Shown here in pieces: positions 17,196-26,076 of a stretch of DNA of 64,000 nucleotides. A program made the translations under genes and the position numbers. The notes below the pieces were generated by a model. The model searched no databases. It was not told where the DNA came from and saw nothing but the letters and a program-made list of their open reading frames with translations. Source of the stretch: JBBPZA01 sp963797015 (GTDB taxonomy: Bacteria; Actinomycetota; Thermoleophilia; Solirubrobacterales; Solirubrobacteraceae); contig CAWCNV010000001.1 of assembly GCA_963797015.1 (NCBI GenBank), forward strand, positions 1-64,000. The letters run 5' to 3'. The number at the start of each line of letters is the position of its first letter. Position 1 is the first letter of the stretch.

Positions 17196-18311
17196 CTATC
17201 CGCGCTCGTTGAGATAGGCGATGGACTGCGAGTTGACGAGCTTGATCAAGTTACCCAGCGCGATGTTCGCGTCGGCCAGGTGCAGGCCCCAGGTCGGGTC
17301 CGGGAGCGCCTTGAGCACCGGCGCGCCTCCGCGTGGCTTGACCTGGAGCACGTTCGCCTCGTCAGCCGTCGAGCAGCGCGCCTTGTAGGCCTTGCGGGCC
17401 TCGATCCACGTCGTGTCGACCCCCGCGGGGACGAGGAAGCCGATCTGGGTGGTCAGGTTCCCGATCACAGTGCCCTTGGCGAACGGCTCGGTCGGGACGA
17501 TCGAGTTGGCGCGGCCGCTGCCGCCCGCGAGGTTGGTCGGGTTGGTGCACAGCACCTCGCGGTCGGCCACCTGGGTGCGCCCGAAGCGCGAGCCGGCCGG
17601 GACGGGGCCCTCGAAGGTCGAGAAGGCGACGACACAGCCGAACTGGGTGCGCGACTTGCAGGCAGGGATGTTCTGGAAGTCGCCGCCGCGGTCGCTGCCG
17701 GTCTTAACGAGCACGTTGCCGCCCATCAGCAGGGCCGAGATCAGCCGCTTGCGCACGCTGCGCTTCGGGTCGACCTTCTGGGTTATCAGGCGACGCAGGA
17801 CGCCGCTGCCCTGCGAGTGCCCGATCAGCACCACGCCGCGGCCCTTGTTGTACTTCTTGAGGTAGTAGCGCCACGCGTCGACCACGTCCTGGTAGGCCGT
17901 GTCGCGCATCTGCTGGGTGATCTGCGTCGGGTTGAGAAGGCCCTGGATCGTGATCTGGCGGTACACCGGCGCGAAGACGCGGCACTCGCCCGAGTAGCGC
18001 GCGGCCTGGTAGAGCGCGATCGACTTCAGCTCGGGGTCGATGGCGAGCGTCGCCTCGATCGTCGGCTGGTTGGAGACGGTCGGGTAGACGTAGAAGCAGT
18101 CGATCGACGGCCTGCCGGACGAGCCCTCGTCACTCGTGCCGATCTGCTGCCCGCTCGGGCTGAGGATCGTGGTGTCCAGGCCCGGCTCGCACGGGTTGTC
18201 CGCAAGCCCCGGCTTGCACAGCCACACCGGCTTGGCGTGCGCCGCCGCGGGGAGCGCCGCCAGCGCCCCGGCAGCGAGCAGCAGGATCAGCAGGCGGCGC
18301 GCGGCGGCCAT
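17196..18311 (-). CDS. Secreted DUF3089 alpha/beta-hydrolase-like protein, copy 2
   Basis: 371 residues with a signal peptide (1-26, cleavage near AHA). DUF3089 features include the N-terminal VWLCKPGLADNPCEP, DCFYVYPTVS and the nucleophile elbow IGHSQGSGVLRRLI. Four or more Cys suggest disulfides outside the cell. It is a close paralogue of the gene immediately upstream, with the same order of motifs over the whole length. The reaction is unknown; a lipid or ester hydrolase is likely from the fold. The start ATG at 18311 is 4 bp after the stop of copy 1, and the PLC-like gene follows by 7 bp. Confidence 0.85.
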   Translation of the reverse strand: MAAARRLLILLLAAGALAALPAAAHAKPVWLCKPGLADNPCEPGLDTTILSPSGQQIGTSDEGSSGRPSIDCFYVYPTVSNQPTIEATLAIDPELKSIALYQAARYSGECRVFAPVYRQITIQGLLNPTQITQQMRDTAYQDVVDAWRYYLKKYNKGRGVVLIGHSQGSGVLRRLITQKVDPKRSVRKRLISALLMGGNVLVKTGSDRGGDFQNIPACKSRTQFGCVVAFSTFEGPVPAGSRFGRTQVADREVLCTNPTNLAGGSGRANSIVPTEPFAKGTVIGNLTTQIGFLVPAGVDTTWIEARKAYKARCSTADEANVLQVKPRGGAPVLKALPDPTWGLHLADANIALGNLIKLVNSQSIAYLNERG

Positions 18312-18315
18312 CTGA

Positions 18316-19422
18316 TCACCCCCTCGATTTGACGTACGCGGCCGCCTGGCGGCGCACCAGGTCGGCGAGATTGCCCAGCGCGATGTTGGCGTCGGTGAGG
18401 TGGAGGCCCCAGCCCGCGGTGGGGATCGCGTTGAGCGTCGGCGCGCCATTGAGCGGTTCGATCCGCAGGACGTTGGCGTTCGCCTCCGAGGAGCAGCGCG
18501 CCTTGTAGGCGTTCGGGAACGAGGCCCACGGCGTGGAGGCTTGCGGCACGGTGAAGCCGACCGCCAGCGTGCCGGCACCGATCGTGGTTCCGGGCGCGAA
18601 CGGGGCCGTCGGGAAGATCGGCGTCGCGCGGCCCGAGCCGCCGCCGAGGTCGGTGGGATTGGTGCACAGGACCTCGCGGCCGGGACCCGCCCGCCCGAAC
18701 AGTGCGCCGGCCGGGGGAGTCGCGTTGAAGGTCGAGAAGGCGATGACGCAGCCGAACTGGCGCTTGGAGCGGCAGGCGGGGATGTTCTGGAAGTCGCCCC
18801 CGCGGTCGCTGCCCGCCTTCACCTCCACGTTGCCGCCGAGCAGGAGCGCCGAGATCAGGCGCTTGCGCGCGGAGACCTTGGGATCGACTTTCTCGGAGAG
18901 CAGCCGGCGCAGCATGAAGCTGCCCTGGGAGTGGCCGATGAAGACGACCCCGCGGCCCTTGTTGTACTTGACCAGGTACTCACGCCACGCGCGCCGGACG
19001 TCGCCGTACGCCGTCTTCTGTTCGGCTTTGCTGGCCCCGCCGTTGAACAGGGCGTTCAGGGTGATCTGTCGGTAGACGGGCGCGAAGACGCGGCAGTCGC
19101 GCGAGTAGCGCGAGGCCTGGTAGAGCGCGATCGACTTGAGCTCGGGGTCGATGTTGAAGTTCGCGAGCGTCGTCTTCTGGTCGGAGACCGTGGGGTAGAC
19201 GTAGAAGCAGTCGAACTTCGGCTTCTTGGCCCGCTTGACGCTCTCGACCGAGAGCTTCTGGCCCGAGGGCGAGAACACGGTCGTCTTCAGGCTCGGCTCG
19301 CACGGATTGTCGGCCAGGCCCGGCTTGCACAGCCACACGGTCTTCGCACCGGCGCCGGCGGGCAGCGCCGCGAGCGCCACGAGGGCCGCCAACACCACGA
19401 GCAGTGCGCCTCCCCGACCCAC
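18316..19422 (-). CDS. Secreted DUF3089 alpha/beta-hydrolase-like protein, copy 1
   Basis: 368 residues and the first gene of the leftward three-gene operon. The signal peptide is about 1-26. VWLCKPGLADNPCEP, then DCFYVYPTVSDQ, and the nucleophile motif IGHSQGSFMLRRLL match DUF3089 as in copy 2. The two copies are alignable from end to end and share motifs such as SDRGGDFQNIPAC and LCTNPT, so they arose by tandem duplication and then diverged. The start is GTG 19422; the 81 bp gap to the divergent acetyltransferase gene must hold both promoters. Confidence 0.85.
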   Translation of the reverse strand: MGRGGALLVVLAALVALAALPAGAGAKTVWLCKPGLADNPCEPSLKTTVFSPSGQKLSVESVKRAKKPKFDCFYVYPTVSDQKTTLANFNIDPELKSIALYQASRYSRDCRVFAPVYRQITLNALFNGGASKAEQKTAYGDVRRAWREYLVKYNKGRGVVFIGHSQGSFMLRRLLSEKVDPKVSARKRLISALLLGGNVEVKAGSDRGGDFQNIPACRSKRQFGCVIAFSTFNATPPAGALFGRAGPGREVLCTNPTDLGGGSGRATPIFPTAPFAPGTTIGAGTLAVGFTVPQASTPWASFPNAYKARCSSEANANVLRIEPLNGAPTLNAIPTAGWGLHLTDANIALGNLADLVRRQAAAYVKSRG

Positions 19423-19503
19423 GGCGCGGAGGCTACCCGATGCATCAGGTCGGTGCGCCGTTGCATCGGTCCCCGCGGCACGTCACGCGCTATCACTACC
19501 CGG

Positions 19504-20472
19504 GTGACGCGCCTGCGCGACGGAGGCCGCATTCGCATCCGGCCGATCGAGCCCGAGGACCGCGAGATGTTGGTCGCCGGCTTCGAGCGCATGAGCCCGG
19601 AGTCGCGCTACCGGCGGTTCTTCAGCGCGGTGCCGCGGCTCACCGCACGCCAGCTCGACTACCTGACCCAGCTCGACCACCACGACCACGAGGCGTTGAT
19701 CGCGATCGACGAGGAGAGCGGCGACGGCGTGGCCGTCGCGCGCTACGTGCGCACCGGAGAAGGCGTGGCCGAGCCGGCGGTATCGGTCGTCGACGACTGG
19801 CAGGGAAGAGGGGTGGCGAGCGTGCTGCTCGACGCGCTGGTGGCGCGCGCGCGCGACGAGGGGATCCGGACCTTCGCGGCGCCGGTGCTGGCCGAGAACC
19901 GACCGGCGATCAAGATCTTCGAGCGCCTGGGCGACACCTCGGTCACTCCCAAGGGGCGCGAGGTCGAGATCGCGATCGACCTGCCCGAGAGGGCGGGCGC
20001 TCCGCCCTCGCTGCGCCGGCTCCTGCGCGAGGTGGCGGCGGGGGCGCTGCGCCCCACGCTGAACTTCGGGCATCGGCTCATGACGCGGCGTCGGGGCGAG
20101 GACGCCGCCTCCCAGCACGGAGTCGTCGTCGGCGTTCCAGAGCAGGACGGCGAGCGCGCGATCCGGGCGGCGGAGCGGCTGGCGCGCGCGACCGGCGCGC
20201 CCGTGCACCTGGTCGCCTCGCGGCTGCCGGTCCTAGACGACCGAGCCGACGCCGAACAGCGGCTCGCGCGCGCCGCCGGCGACGTCGGCCGCGCCGGCGT
20301 CGAGGCGCACGTCCACCTGCGCCACGGCGACCTCGCGGCCAGCCTCGTCGACGTCGCTGCCGACGAGCGCGCTCGGACTGTCGTGGTCGACGGCGGCGAC
20401 GAGGGAGGCGTCGGCAGCGTGTGGGATCACCTTGCCCACCACGCGCCGTGCAACGTGCTGATCGTGCGCTAA
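19504..20472 (+). CDS. GNAT acetyltransferase fused to a universal-stress-protein-like domain
   Basis: 322 residues. Residues about 1-155 are a GNAT fold: RIRPIEPEDREMLVAGFERMSPESRY, then SVVDDWQGRGVASVLLDALVARA (acetyl-CoA-binding motif A) and LAENRPAIKIFERLG (motif B). After a linker, about 190-322 resemble a Usp domain (VVVGVPEQDGERAIRAAERLARATGAPVHL, ending APCNVLIVR), although the G-2x-G ATP loop is not clear. GNAT proteins with regulatory domains in actinobacteria (for example PatA with a cNMP domain) acetylate lysines of metabolic enzymes. The start GTG 19504 was chosen because GNAT homology begins at once. Confidence 0.83.
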   Translation: MTRLRDGGRIRIRPIEPEDREMLVAGFERMSPESRYRRFFSAVPRLTARQLDYLTQLDHHDHEALIAIDEESGDGVAVARYVRTGEGVAEPAVSVVDDWQGRGVASVLLDALVARARDEGIRTFAAPVLAENRPAIKIFERLGDTSVTPKGREVEIAIDLPERAGAPPSLRRLLREVAAGALRPTLNFGHRLMTRRRGEDAASQHGVVVGVPEQDGERAIRAAERLARATGAPVHLVASRLPVLDDRADAEQRLARAAGDVGRAGVEAHVHLRHGDLAASLVDVAADERARTVVVDGGDEGGVGSVWDHLAHHAPCNVLIVR

Positions 20473-21062
20473 CGGGCGCCCGCGCGCGGGCGGCGTGCGA
20501 GCGCACCGATCCTCTGCTCGGCGCGCGAGTCGCCGATCAGCGTCGCGAGGCGCCGGCGCCTGGTTTCCTCGCGCTTGGCGCTGACAACCCAGTAGACGGA
20601 GGTCCGCCGGTACCACGGCGGCTGGGACTCGAAGAAGCTCCACGCGCGGGCGTCGGCGCGGAACGTGCGCTCGAACTCCTCGGGGAGCTCGGCCGCCGCG
20701 CGGCGCTCGTAGGCGTAGATACCGGTGTTGCGCTCGTCGCGGCGAGCGAAGGCGCGCAGCCCGGCCGGGCGCATCCGCCCCTGACGGGAGAGCTCCTCGA
20801 CCCGCGCGACGTTGACGCTGCTCCAGGTGCTCGACGGCTTGCGCGGCGTGAAGCGGATCGTGTAGCTGTCCTCGTCCAGCGCGCGGCGGACCCCGTCGAT
20901 CCAGCCGAAGGACAGCGCCTCGTCGACCGCCTCGGCCCACGTCATGCTGCGTTTGCCCGACGCCTTCTTGTAGAAGCCGACCAGCAGCTCGGACTGGTTC
21001 TCGTGGTGCTCCTCGAGCCAGCCGCGAAAGTCGTCCGGCGCAGGGAAGAAGCGTGGCTTCAT
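20469..21062 (-). CDS. YdeI/OmpD-associated family protein
   Basis: A 197-residue cytoplasmic protein of the YdeI family. Typical motifs are FRGWLEEHHENQSELLVGFYKK, TWAEAVDEALSFGWIDGVR, FTPRKPSSTWSSVN and ALRAF..R..R..GIYAYE. The function in the family is poorly defined (a bacteriocin- or antibiotic-tolerance link in some bacteria). I chose ATG 21062, where family homology starts (MKPRFFPAPDDFRGW). The gene overlaps the 3' end of the acetyltransferase gene by 4 bp, tail to tail. About 200 bp upstream separate it from the divergent acyl-CoA dehydrogenase gene. Confidence 0.85.
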   Translation of the reverse strand: MKPRFFPAPDDFRGWLEEHHENQSELLVGFYKKASGKRSMTWAEAVDEALSFGWIDGVRRALDEDSYTIRFTPRKPSSTWSSVNVARVEELSRQGRMRPAGLRAFARRDERNTGIYAYERRAAAELPEEFERTFRADARAWSFFESQPPWYRRTSVYWVVSAKREETRRRRLATLIGDSRAEQRIGALARRPRAGAR

Positions 21063-21262
21063 GTGCGCAACCGTACCGCGAATGCGCTCAGCCTCGGTGG
21101 GGTGGCCTGGCGCCCGTGAGGAGGTGGAGAGGCTGCTGGGCGGCGGTGCCGCTGCTCGCTGAAGGGCTCGTTCTGCGCGCGGACCGCCGCGACATGCTCT
21201 TCCGCGCGGCGAAGCAGTATCGGCGCGCCTTGCCGCCGCGCGGCGTCCCCTAGGCTGGGGGC

Positions 21263-22390
21263 GTGCCCGCCACCGCAACGGAGCCGGCGCCCGCCCCGCC
21301 GTTCACCGCCGCACACGAGCGCTTGCGCGAGGAGATGCGGGAGTTCGTGCTCGGCGAGCTGCGCCCGCACGCGCCCGAATGGGAGGCCGCGCACTGGTTC
21401 CCCGACGAGGTCTTCGGCTGGTGCGCGCAGCGGGGCTACCTCGGGCTGCGCTTCGAGCGCGAGTACGGCGGCGGCGATGACGTGGTCGCCGCGGCGGTCT
21501 TCGCGCAGGAGCTGGCGCGCTGCGGCTCGGGCGGGCTGGCCGCCGGGATCGGCGCCCACACGTCGATCGCCATGTCGCCGATCGCCAAGTTCGGGACGGA
21601 GGACCAGAAGCGCCGCTGGCTCGAGCCCGGGATCCGCGGCGAGCGCATCTCCGCGCTGGCCATCACCGAGCCCGGGGCCGGCTCCGACGTCGCCGGCATC
21701 CGTACGCGCGCCGTGCGCGAGGACGGCGGCTACCGCGTCAACGGCTCGAAGATGTTCATCACCAACGGGGTGCGCGCCGAGCTGCTCGTGACCGCGGTCA
21801 AGACCACCGACGAGGGTGGCCACGGCGGGCTGTCCTTCCTGGTCATCGAGCGCGGCGAGGGCGTCGAGTCATCGGCCATCGACAAGCTCGGCTGGAACGC
21901 CTCGGACACGGGGCTGATCTCCTTCGACGACGTCTGGGTGCCCGAGGAGAACCTGCTCGGCGAGGAGAACCGCGGCTTCTACCTGATCATGGCGAACTTC
22001 CAGTGGGAGCGGCTGGTGATGGCCTTCGGCGCGATCGGCGCGATGGAGGCGACGCTCGAGCGCGTGGTCGGGGTGCTGCGCGAGCGCGAGCGGGTGAGCC
22101 AGTTCGCACGCCACCAAGTAGCGGAGATGGGCACCGTGCTGCAGGCCGGTCGCGACCTCACCCATCACGCGCTGCGCCGCCACCTGGCCGGCGCCGACGC
22201 GGTCCGCGAGGTGACGATGGCCAAGCTCCACACCCAGCGCGCGGCGCTCGAGGTCGTCGACGGCTGCCTCGACCTCGTGGGCCCCGACCCCGAGCTCGAG
22301 CGCGGGCTGCGCGACGCGCGCCTGGGACCGATCGGCGGCGGCACCGACGAGATCATGAGCGAGATCCTCGGCCGCAGCCTGGGGCTTTAG
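21263..22390 (+). CDS. Acyl-CoA dehydrogenase
   Basis: A 375-residue flavoenzyme making the trans-2,3 double bond in acyl-CoA, the first step of beta-oxidation or branched-chain amino acid breakdown. Motifs include ALAITEPGAGSDVAGIRT (FAD/substrate), KMFITNGVRAELLVTAVKT and the C-terminal GGGTDEIMSEILGRSLGL. The catalytic Glu of MCAD (YEGT) is replaced by Gly here (IGGGT). In LCAD/IVD-type members the base comes from a helix elsewhere, so this probably belongs to that branch (inference). The start is GTG. The thiolase gene follows by about 30 bp, so the two are likely an operon. Confidence 0.92.
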   Translation: MPATATEPAPAPPFTAAHERLREEMREFVLGELRPHAPEWEAAHWFPDEVFGWCAQRGYLGLRFEREYGGGDDVVAAAVFAQELARCGSGGLAAGIGAHTSIAMSPIAKFGTEDQKRRWLEPGIRGERISALAITEPGAGSDVAGIRTRAVREDGGYRVNGSKMFITNGVRAELLVTAVKTTDEGGHGGLSFLVIERGEGVESSAIDKLGWNASDTGLISFDDVWVPEENLLGEENRGFYLIMANFQWERLVMAFGAIGAMEATLERVVGVLRERERVSQFARHQVAEMGTVLQAGRDLTHHALRRHLAGADAVREVTMAKLHTQRAALEVVDGCLDLVGPDPELERGLRDARLGPIGGGTDEIMSEILGRSLGL

Positions 22391-22423
22391 ATCCAGGTGG
22401 CCGGCGCCAACGGACAGCTCACG

Positions 22424-23644
22424 ATGCGAGACGCGGTGATCTGCGAGCCCCTGCGCACGCCCGTCGGGCGCTTCGGCGGCGTCTTCCGCGACGTGCCGGT
22501 GACTGCGCTGGCCTCGACCGTGATCCGGGCCGTGATGGAGCGGACCGGCCTCGCGCCCGAGGACGTCGATGAGGTACTGCTCGGCCAGTGCTACCCGAAC
22601 GGCGAGGCGCCGGCCCTGGGCCGCGTGGCCGCGCTGGACGCCGGGCTGCCGATCGAGGTCCCCGGCGTGCAGATGGATCGTCGCTGCGGATCGGGGTTGC
22701 AGTCGGTGCTCTACGGCTGCATGTCGGTGCAGACGGGCGCCGCGGACGTGGTCCTCGCCGGCGGCGCGGAGAGCATGAGCCAGGTCGAGTTCTACTCGAC
22801 CGACGTGCGCTGGGGGGTGCGCGGCGGCGCTGTGACGTTCGACGACCGGCTGGCGCGCTCGCGCGTGACCGCGGGCGGCGAGCACCACCCGGTGCCGGGC
22901 GGGATGCTCGAGACCGCGGAGAACCTGCGCCGCGACTACGCCATCGCCCGCGAGACGCAGGACGAGTTCGCGCTTCAGTCGCACCGCCGCGCGGTGGCCG
23001 CGCACGAGTCCGGCGTCTTCGCCGAGGAGATCGTCGCCGTTGACGTGCCCGAGCGGCGTGGGGGCGGCATGCACGCCGTCGACCGCGACGAGCACCCGCG
23101 CGCGGACGCCTCCCTCGAGGCGCTGGCGGCGCTGCGGCCGGTCATGGGCCGCCAGGACCCGGAGGCGACGGTGACCGCCGGCAACGCCAGCGGGCAGAAC
23201 GACGGCGCGGCGGTGTGCGTGGTGACCCACCGCGAACGCGCCGAGCAGCTCGGGCTGCGGCCCCTCGCGCGCCTGGTCGCGTGGTCGTCGGCCGGAGTCG
23301 CGCCGGAGACGATGGGGTTGGGGCCGGTGCCCTCCACGCGCCGGGCACTCGAGCGCGCCGGCCTCGAGCTCGCCGACATGGACCTCATCGAGCTCAACGA
23401 GGCCTTCGCCGCGCAGGTGCTGGCCGTGCTGCGCGAGTGGGGCATCTCGCCTGACGACGAGCGCCTGAACCCCAACGGCTCGGGCATCTCGCTCGGCCAC
23501 CCCGTGGGCGCCACGGGTGGGCGCATCCTCGCCACGATGCTTCGCGAGCTCGACCGCCGCGAGGGCCGCTACGCGCTCGAGACGATGTGCATCGGCGGCG
23601 GACAGGGCCTCGCCGCCGTGTTCGAGCGCGCCGGTCAGCCCTAG
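22424..23644 (+). CDS. Acetyl-CoA acetyltransferase / 3-ketoacyl-CoA thiolase
   Basis: 406 residues. It cleaves 3-ketoacyl-CoA, or condenses acetyl-CoA in reverse. The active-site Cys88 is in DRRCGSGLQS, the His is in the NPNGSGISLGHPVGATGGR block and the second Cys is in MCIGGGQGLAAVFE. It starts at ATG 22424 (MRDAVICEPLRTPVGRFGG, the family start); a GTG 27 bp upstream is possible. The gene overlaps the 3' end of the oppositely oriented hydrolase by 4 bp. With the preceding acyl-CoA dehydrogenase it makes part of a fatty-acyl degradation set completed by the enoyl-CoA hydratase and SDR 2-3 kb further on. Confidence 0.93.
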   Translation: MRDAVICEPLRTPVGRFGGVFRDVPVTALASTVIRAVMERTGLAPEDVDEVLLGQCYPNGEAPALGRVAALDAGLPIEVPGVQMDRRCGSGLQSVLYGCMSVQTGAADVVLAGGAESMSQVEFYSTDVRWGVRGGAVTFDDRLARSRVTAGGEHHPVPGGMLETAENLRRDYAIARETQDEFALQSHRRAVAAHESGVFAEEIVAVDVPERRGGGMHAVDRDEHPRADASLEALAALRPVMGRQDPEATVTAGNASGQNDGAAVCVVTHRERAEQLGLRPLARLVAWSSAGVAPETMGLGPVPSTRRALERAGLELADMDLIELNEAFAAQVLAVLREWGISPDDERLNPNGSGISLGHPVGATGGRILATMLRELDRREGRYALETMCIGGGQGLAAVFERAGQP

Positions 23645-24852
23645 CCGGCCGCGCCGCTCGCCCGCGGGCGCTCGACCTCGCCGAGGAAGCGCGTCAGCGC
23701 CGTGTGGGTCTCGCGCGGCGCCTCGAGCTGGGGCACGTGGCCGCAGTCGAGGATGAGGTGGCGCGCGCGCGGCAGCGCCTCGCGCACGGGCTCGGCGAAG
23801 GCGACCGGGACCAAACGATCGTGGCGGCCCCACACGAACAGCGCGTCGGGCTCAAGGGCTCGCAGGCGCGGCCAGAACCCCGCCCGTCCCTGGGGCTCCT
23901 CGAGCGTGATCTGGCGCGCCGCCGCGTACAGCGCCGCGCGCCCGCGCGGGTTGAGGTAGAGGCGCAGGAACTCGTCGACCGCGACCGCGATCCAGGCCTC
24001 GTTCGCGCCCGGGATCAGCGAGCGGACGAGCGGCTCGACCATGCGGCGCGGCGCAGGCTGGATGAGCCCGAGCTCGGGCCGCAGCAGGCGCAGCAGCGGC
24101 GCCCACTGGGGTCGCCGCAGCCAGGCCAGCGACGGGCAAAGGAGACCGAGGCGCGCGGTGCGGTCGGGATGGAGCAGGCCCATCTCCAGCGCCACACGTC
24201 CGCCGAGGCTGTTGCCCACGAAGTGGGCGCGCTCGAGCCCGAGCTCGTCGAGCAGTGCGAGCACGCCGCGCGCGAAGAACGGCGGGTCGTAGCGCTTGCC
24301 GATCGGCTTCGTCGAGTCGCCGAAGCCGGGCAGGTCGAGCGCGATCACGCGGAACGAGGGCGCGAGCGCCCGCAGCGTGGGCAGCAGCGACGCCTTTGTC
24401 GCTCCGAGCCCGTGGATGAGCACGACCGCCTCGCCCACGCCGGCCTGCATCGTCGACAGCGACCCCACGCGCGTGCGCACGTGCTTGACGACCGGGCGCC
24501 CGGGCCCGGTCAACCCGCTGGTGGCGGTCAGCACCCCGAGAGCCAGGTGCAGGTTGCGCCGGATGCTCAGGCGGCCCGTGCGCCACGCCTCCATCCCGCC
24601 TCCTACGTCGCGGGCGATCCCCTTCCAAGTCGCGCCGTCGGCGGCCAGCAGCGCGTCGCCCTCGGCGCCGGCGATCGGCTCCAACCGTACCCCGCGCCTG
24701 TCGAGGACCAGGTCCCACTCGCCCTCGCCATCGCAGCGCAGCCGCACCCGCGGCGCTCCCGGGGGGAGGTCGAAAGCCTCGGGATCGAAGCGCCCGGCGA
24801 GCAGCCTCAGGCTCGCCGGGGCCGCACTTGCCTCTCGGCTCACGCCGCACAT
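23641..24852 (-). CDS. SCP2-like domain fused to alpha/beta hydrolase
   Basis: 403 residues. The first 115 or so resemble an SCP2/sterol-carrier half (VRLRCDGEGEWDLVLDRRGVRLEPI and LLAADGATWKGIARD). Residues about 120-395 are an alpha/beta hydrolase: VVLIHGLGATKASLL (oxyanion), FVGNSLGGRVALEMG (nucleophile Ser), FVWGRHDRLVPVAFA (Asp) and LDCGHVPQLEAP (His). Such fusions suggest that a hydrophobic acyl substrate is presented to the hydrolase, which fits the acyl-CoA genes on both sides. The start is ATG 24852. It overlaps the thiolase gene tail-to-tail by 4 bp. Confidence 0.85.
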   Translation of the reverse strand: MCGVSREASAAPASLRLLAGRFDPEAFDLPPGAPRVRLRCDGEGEWDLVLDRRGVRLEPIAGAEGDALLAADGATWKGIARDVGGGMEAWRTGRLSIRRNLHLALGVLTATSGLTGPGRPVVKHVRTRVGSLSTMQAGVGEAVVLIHGLGATKASLLPTLRALAPSFRVIALDLPGFGDSTKPIGKRYDPPFFARGVLALLDELGLERAHFVGNSLGGRVALEMGLLHPDRTARLGLLCPSLAWLRRPQWAPLLRLLRPELGLIQPAPRRMVEPLVRSLIPGANEAWIAVAVDEFLRLYLNPRGRAALYAAARQITLEEPQGRAGFWPRLRALEPDALFVWGRHDRLVPVAFAEPVREALPRARHLILDCGHVPQLEAPRETHTALTRFLGEVERPRASGAAG

Positions 24853-24906
24853 CCTAGGAGCGCGATCGAGCGCCGGGCAGAAGGCCGATGCCCGAGGCCG
24901 ACCCGC

Positions 24907-25059
24907 CTACGCGCGCTTCCGACGCAGGAGCCAGCCGAGGAGCGCACCGAGCACGATCCCGGCCTCAGGGGCTAGCGGGACATCGGTCGTAACGCTGACG
25001 ACGATGCCGAGCGCCAAGCCGATCACGGCCCCAAGCCCGATCGCAACTCCGATGCTCAT
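24907..25059 (-). CDS. Small glycine-rich membrane protein
   Basis: A 50-residue protein consisting of two hydrophobic helices: MSIGVAIGLGAVIGLALGIV, then a short polar turn with Thr/Asp/Pro, then GIVLGALLGWLL and a basic RRKRA end. The repeated small residues (Gly/Ala every three to four) resemble a glycine zipper that packs helices in the membrane. I chose ATG 25059, where the helix begins; an upstream extension to 25155 is low-complexity Arg-rich and unconvincing. Function unknown. Confidence 0.6.
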   Translation of the reverse strand: MSIGVAIGLGAVIGLALGIVVSVTTDVPLAPEAGIVLGALLGWLLRRKRA

Positions 25060-25443
25060 GTGCGCGATTCTCCCTGGTACACGAGCGCGGCGCCTCTCGC
25101 CGGCGTGCTGCGAGTTCGGAACCGCACCTGCCTGGCCCAGGGGTCGCACGCGCATTGCAACGCTCCCCTCGCCGAGAGCCGCTCCGGTCCGCCGAATCCG
25201 AGATCACGCTCGCGCGGCTCAGGACGGTCGTCAGCCGTACGTTCGACCTAATCAAGGGGACCGACGATGCGGCGCACGGCTTCACCGCTCTCGCCGCGCG
25301 CTGGTCCCCGTGCTTGCGCGCGAGTGGTGCGAGCACCATCGTCTATCCGGGGTGCCCGGATCGCTGAGTACCCCCCGCGGGGATTGCTTTCCCACAGCGT
25401 GGGGTGTATTCCGATGGTGGATCGAGGAGCGGAGGCTCGGTTG
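25060..25443 (-). other. Intergenic stretch without a recognisable gene
   Basis: About 380 bp between the small membrane protein and the lipoprotein. Short open frames here look non-coding. It contains a palindrome CCCCGCGGGG at 25373-25382 and a small stem-loop, CCCAC-agc-GTGGG at 25391-25403, about 40 bp upstream of the lipoprotein start. These could be regulatory, but there is no further support. Confidence 0.5.
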
Positions 25444-25923
25444 GTGCGGAGGATGCTGTTCGGGGTGGTCCTCGTGGGAGCAGCGCTCGCGTTGATGGGC
25501 TGCGCGGGCCAGGACTCGGTGATCTTCACGGGCGGACCGGGAGAGACCGCGGACGGCTCGTTCCGTTTGACGACGCTTTTCGCGCTGAGCGGTCCGAGCG
25601 GAGAGAAGGCCGGCGGCTACGTGTCCATGGAGGTCGCGATCGACACCCCGCCCACGGCCTACACCCAGCTCGCCGGGCCGGTGAGCTGCCTGGCGGTCAC
25701 CGGGAGCCGCGCGATCCTGAACTTCGAGGACCAGATCCACGACTTGGGGGTCATAACGGTCACCGTAGTCGACGGAAACCCGGACAGTTTCGGCGCGCAA
25801 CCAACCGGCCTCTCCGGCCGGGCCCCGAGGGACTGCTCGCCGCCGTCCCCCGACGAGGCGCTGGCGCTTACGAGCGGACACATCTCGATCGTGGACTCCC
25901 AGCCGACGCCCACGGCAAGGTAG
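25444..25923 (+). CDS. Putative lipoprotein of unknown function
   Basis: About 159 residues. A short basic N-terminus and hydrophobic core (LFGVVLVGAALALMGC) end in a lipobox LMGC, so the Cys should be lipidated and the protein exported. The mature part is acidic and beta-rich, with no recognisable domain (FRLTTLFALSG, then VSMEVAID and VITVTVVDGNPDSF). I chose GTG 25444 because GGAGG lies 9-13 nt upstream; an ATG at 25414 and one at 25453 are alternatives. It has no operon partner. Confidence 0.65.
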   Translation: MRRMLFGVVLVGAALALMGCAGQDSVIFTGGPGETADGSFRLTTLFALSGPSGEKAGGYVSMEVAIDTPPTAYTQLAGPVSCLAVTGSRAILNFEDQIHDLGVITVTVVDGNPDSFGAQPTGLSGRAPRDCSPPSPDEALALTSGHISIVDSQPTPTAR

Positions 25924-26076
25924 GCGGCTCTACTCTCCCGCGCACGCCGAGGAAGGCGTACGGAGAACAGTCGTCAAGCACGAAGCGACGGCGTTCCTCC
26001 TCTCGCGGCTGCCGCATCCAGAGGCGAAGCGGAGGTAGGCGTCGCGCAGAGCCGCGCGCCGGTAGCGTGCCCGGCC

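Noticed and set aside
21869..23833. A 654-codon open frame on the - strand over the acyl-CoA dehydrogenase/thiolase genes
   Set aside because: Arg/His/Ala-rich composition without motifs; the + strand genes have full catalytic motifs.
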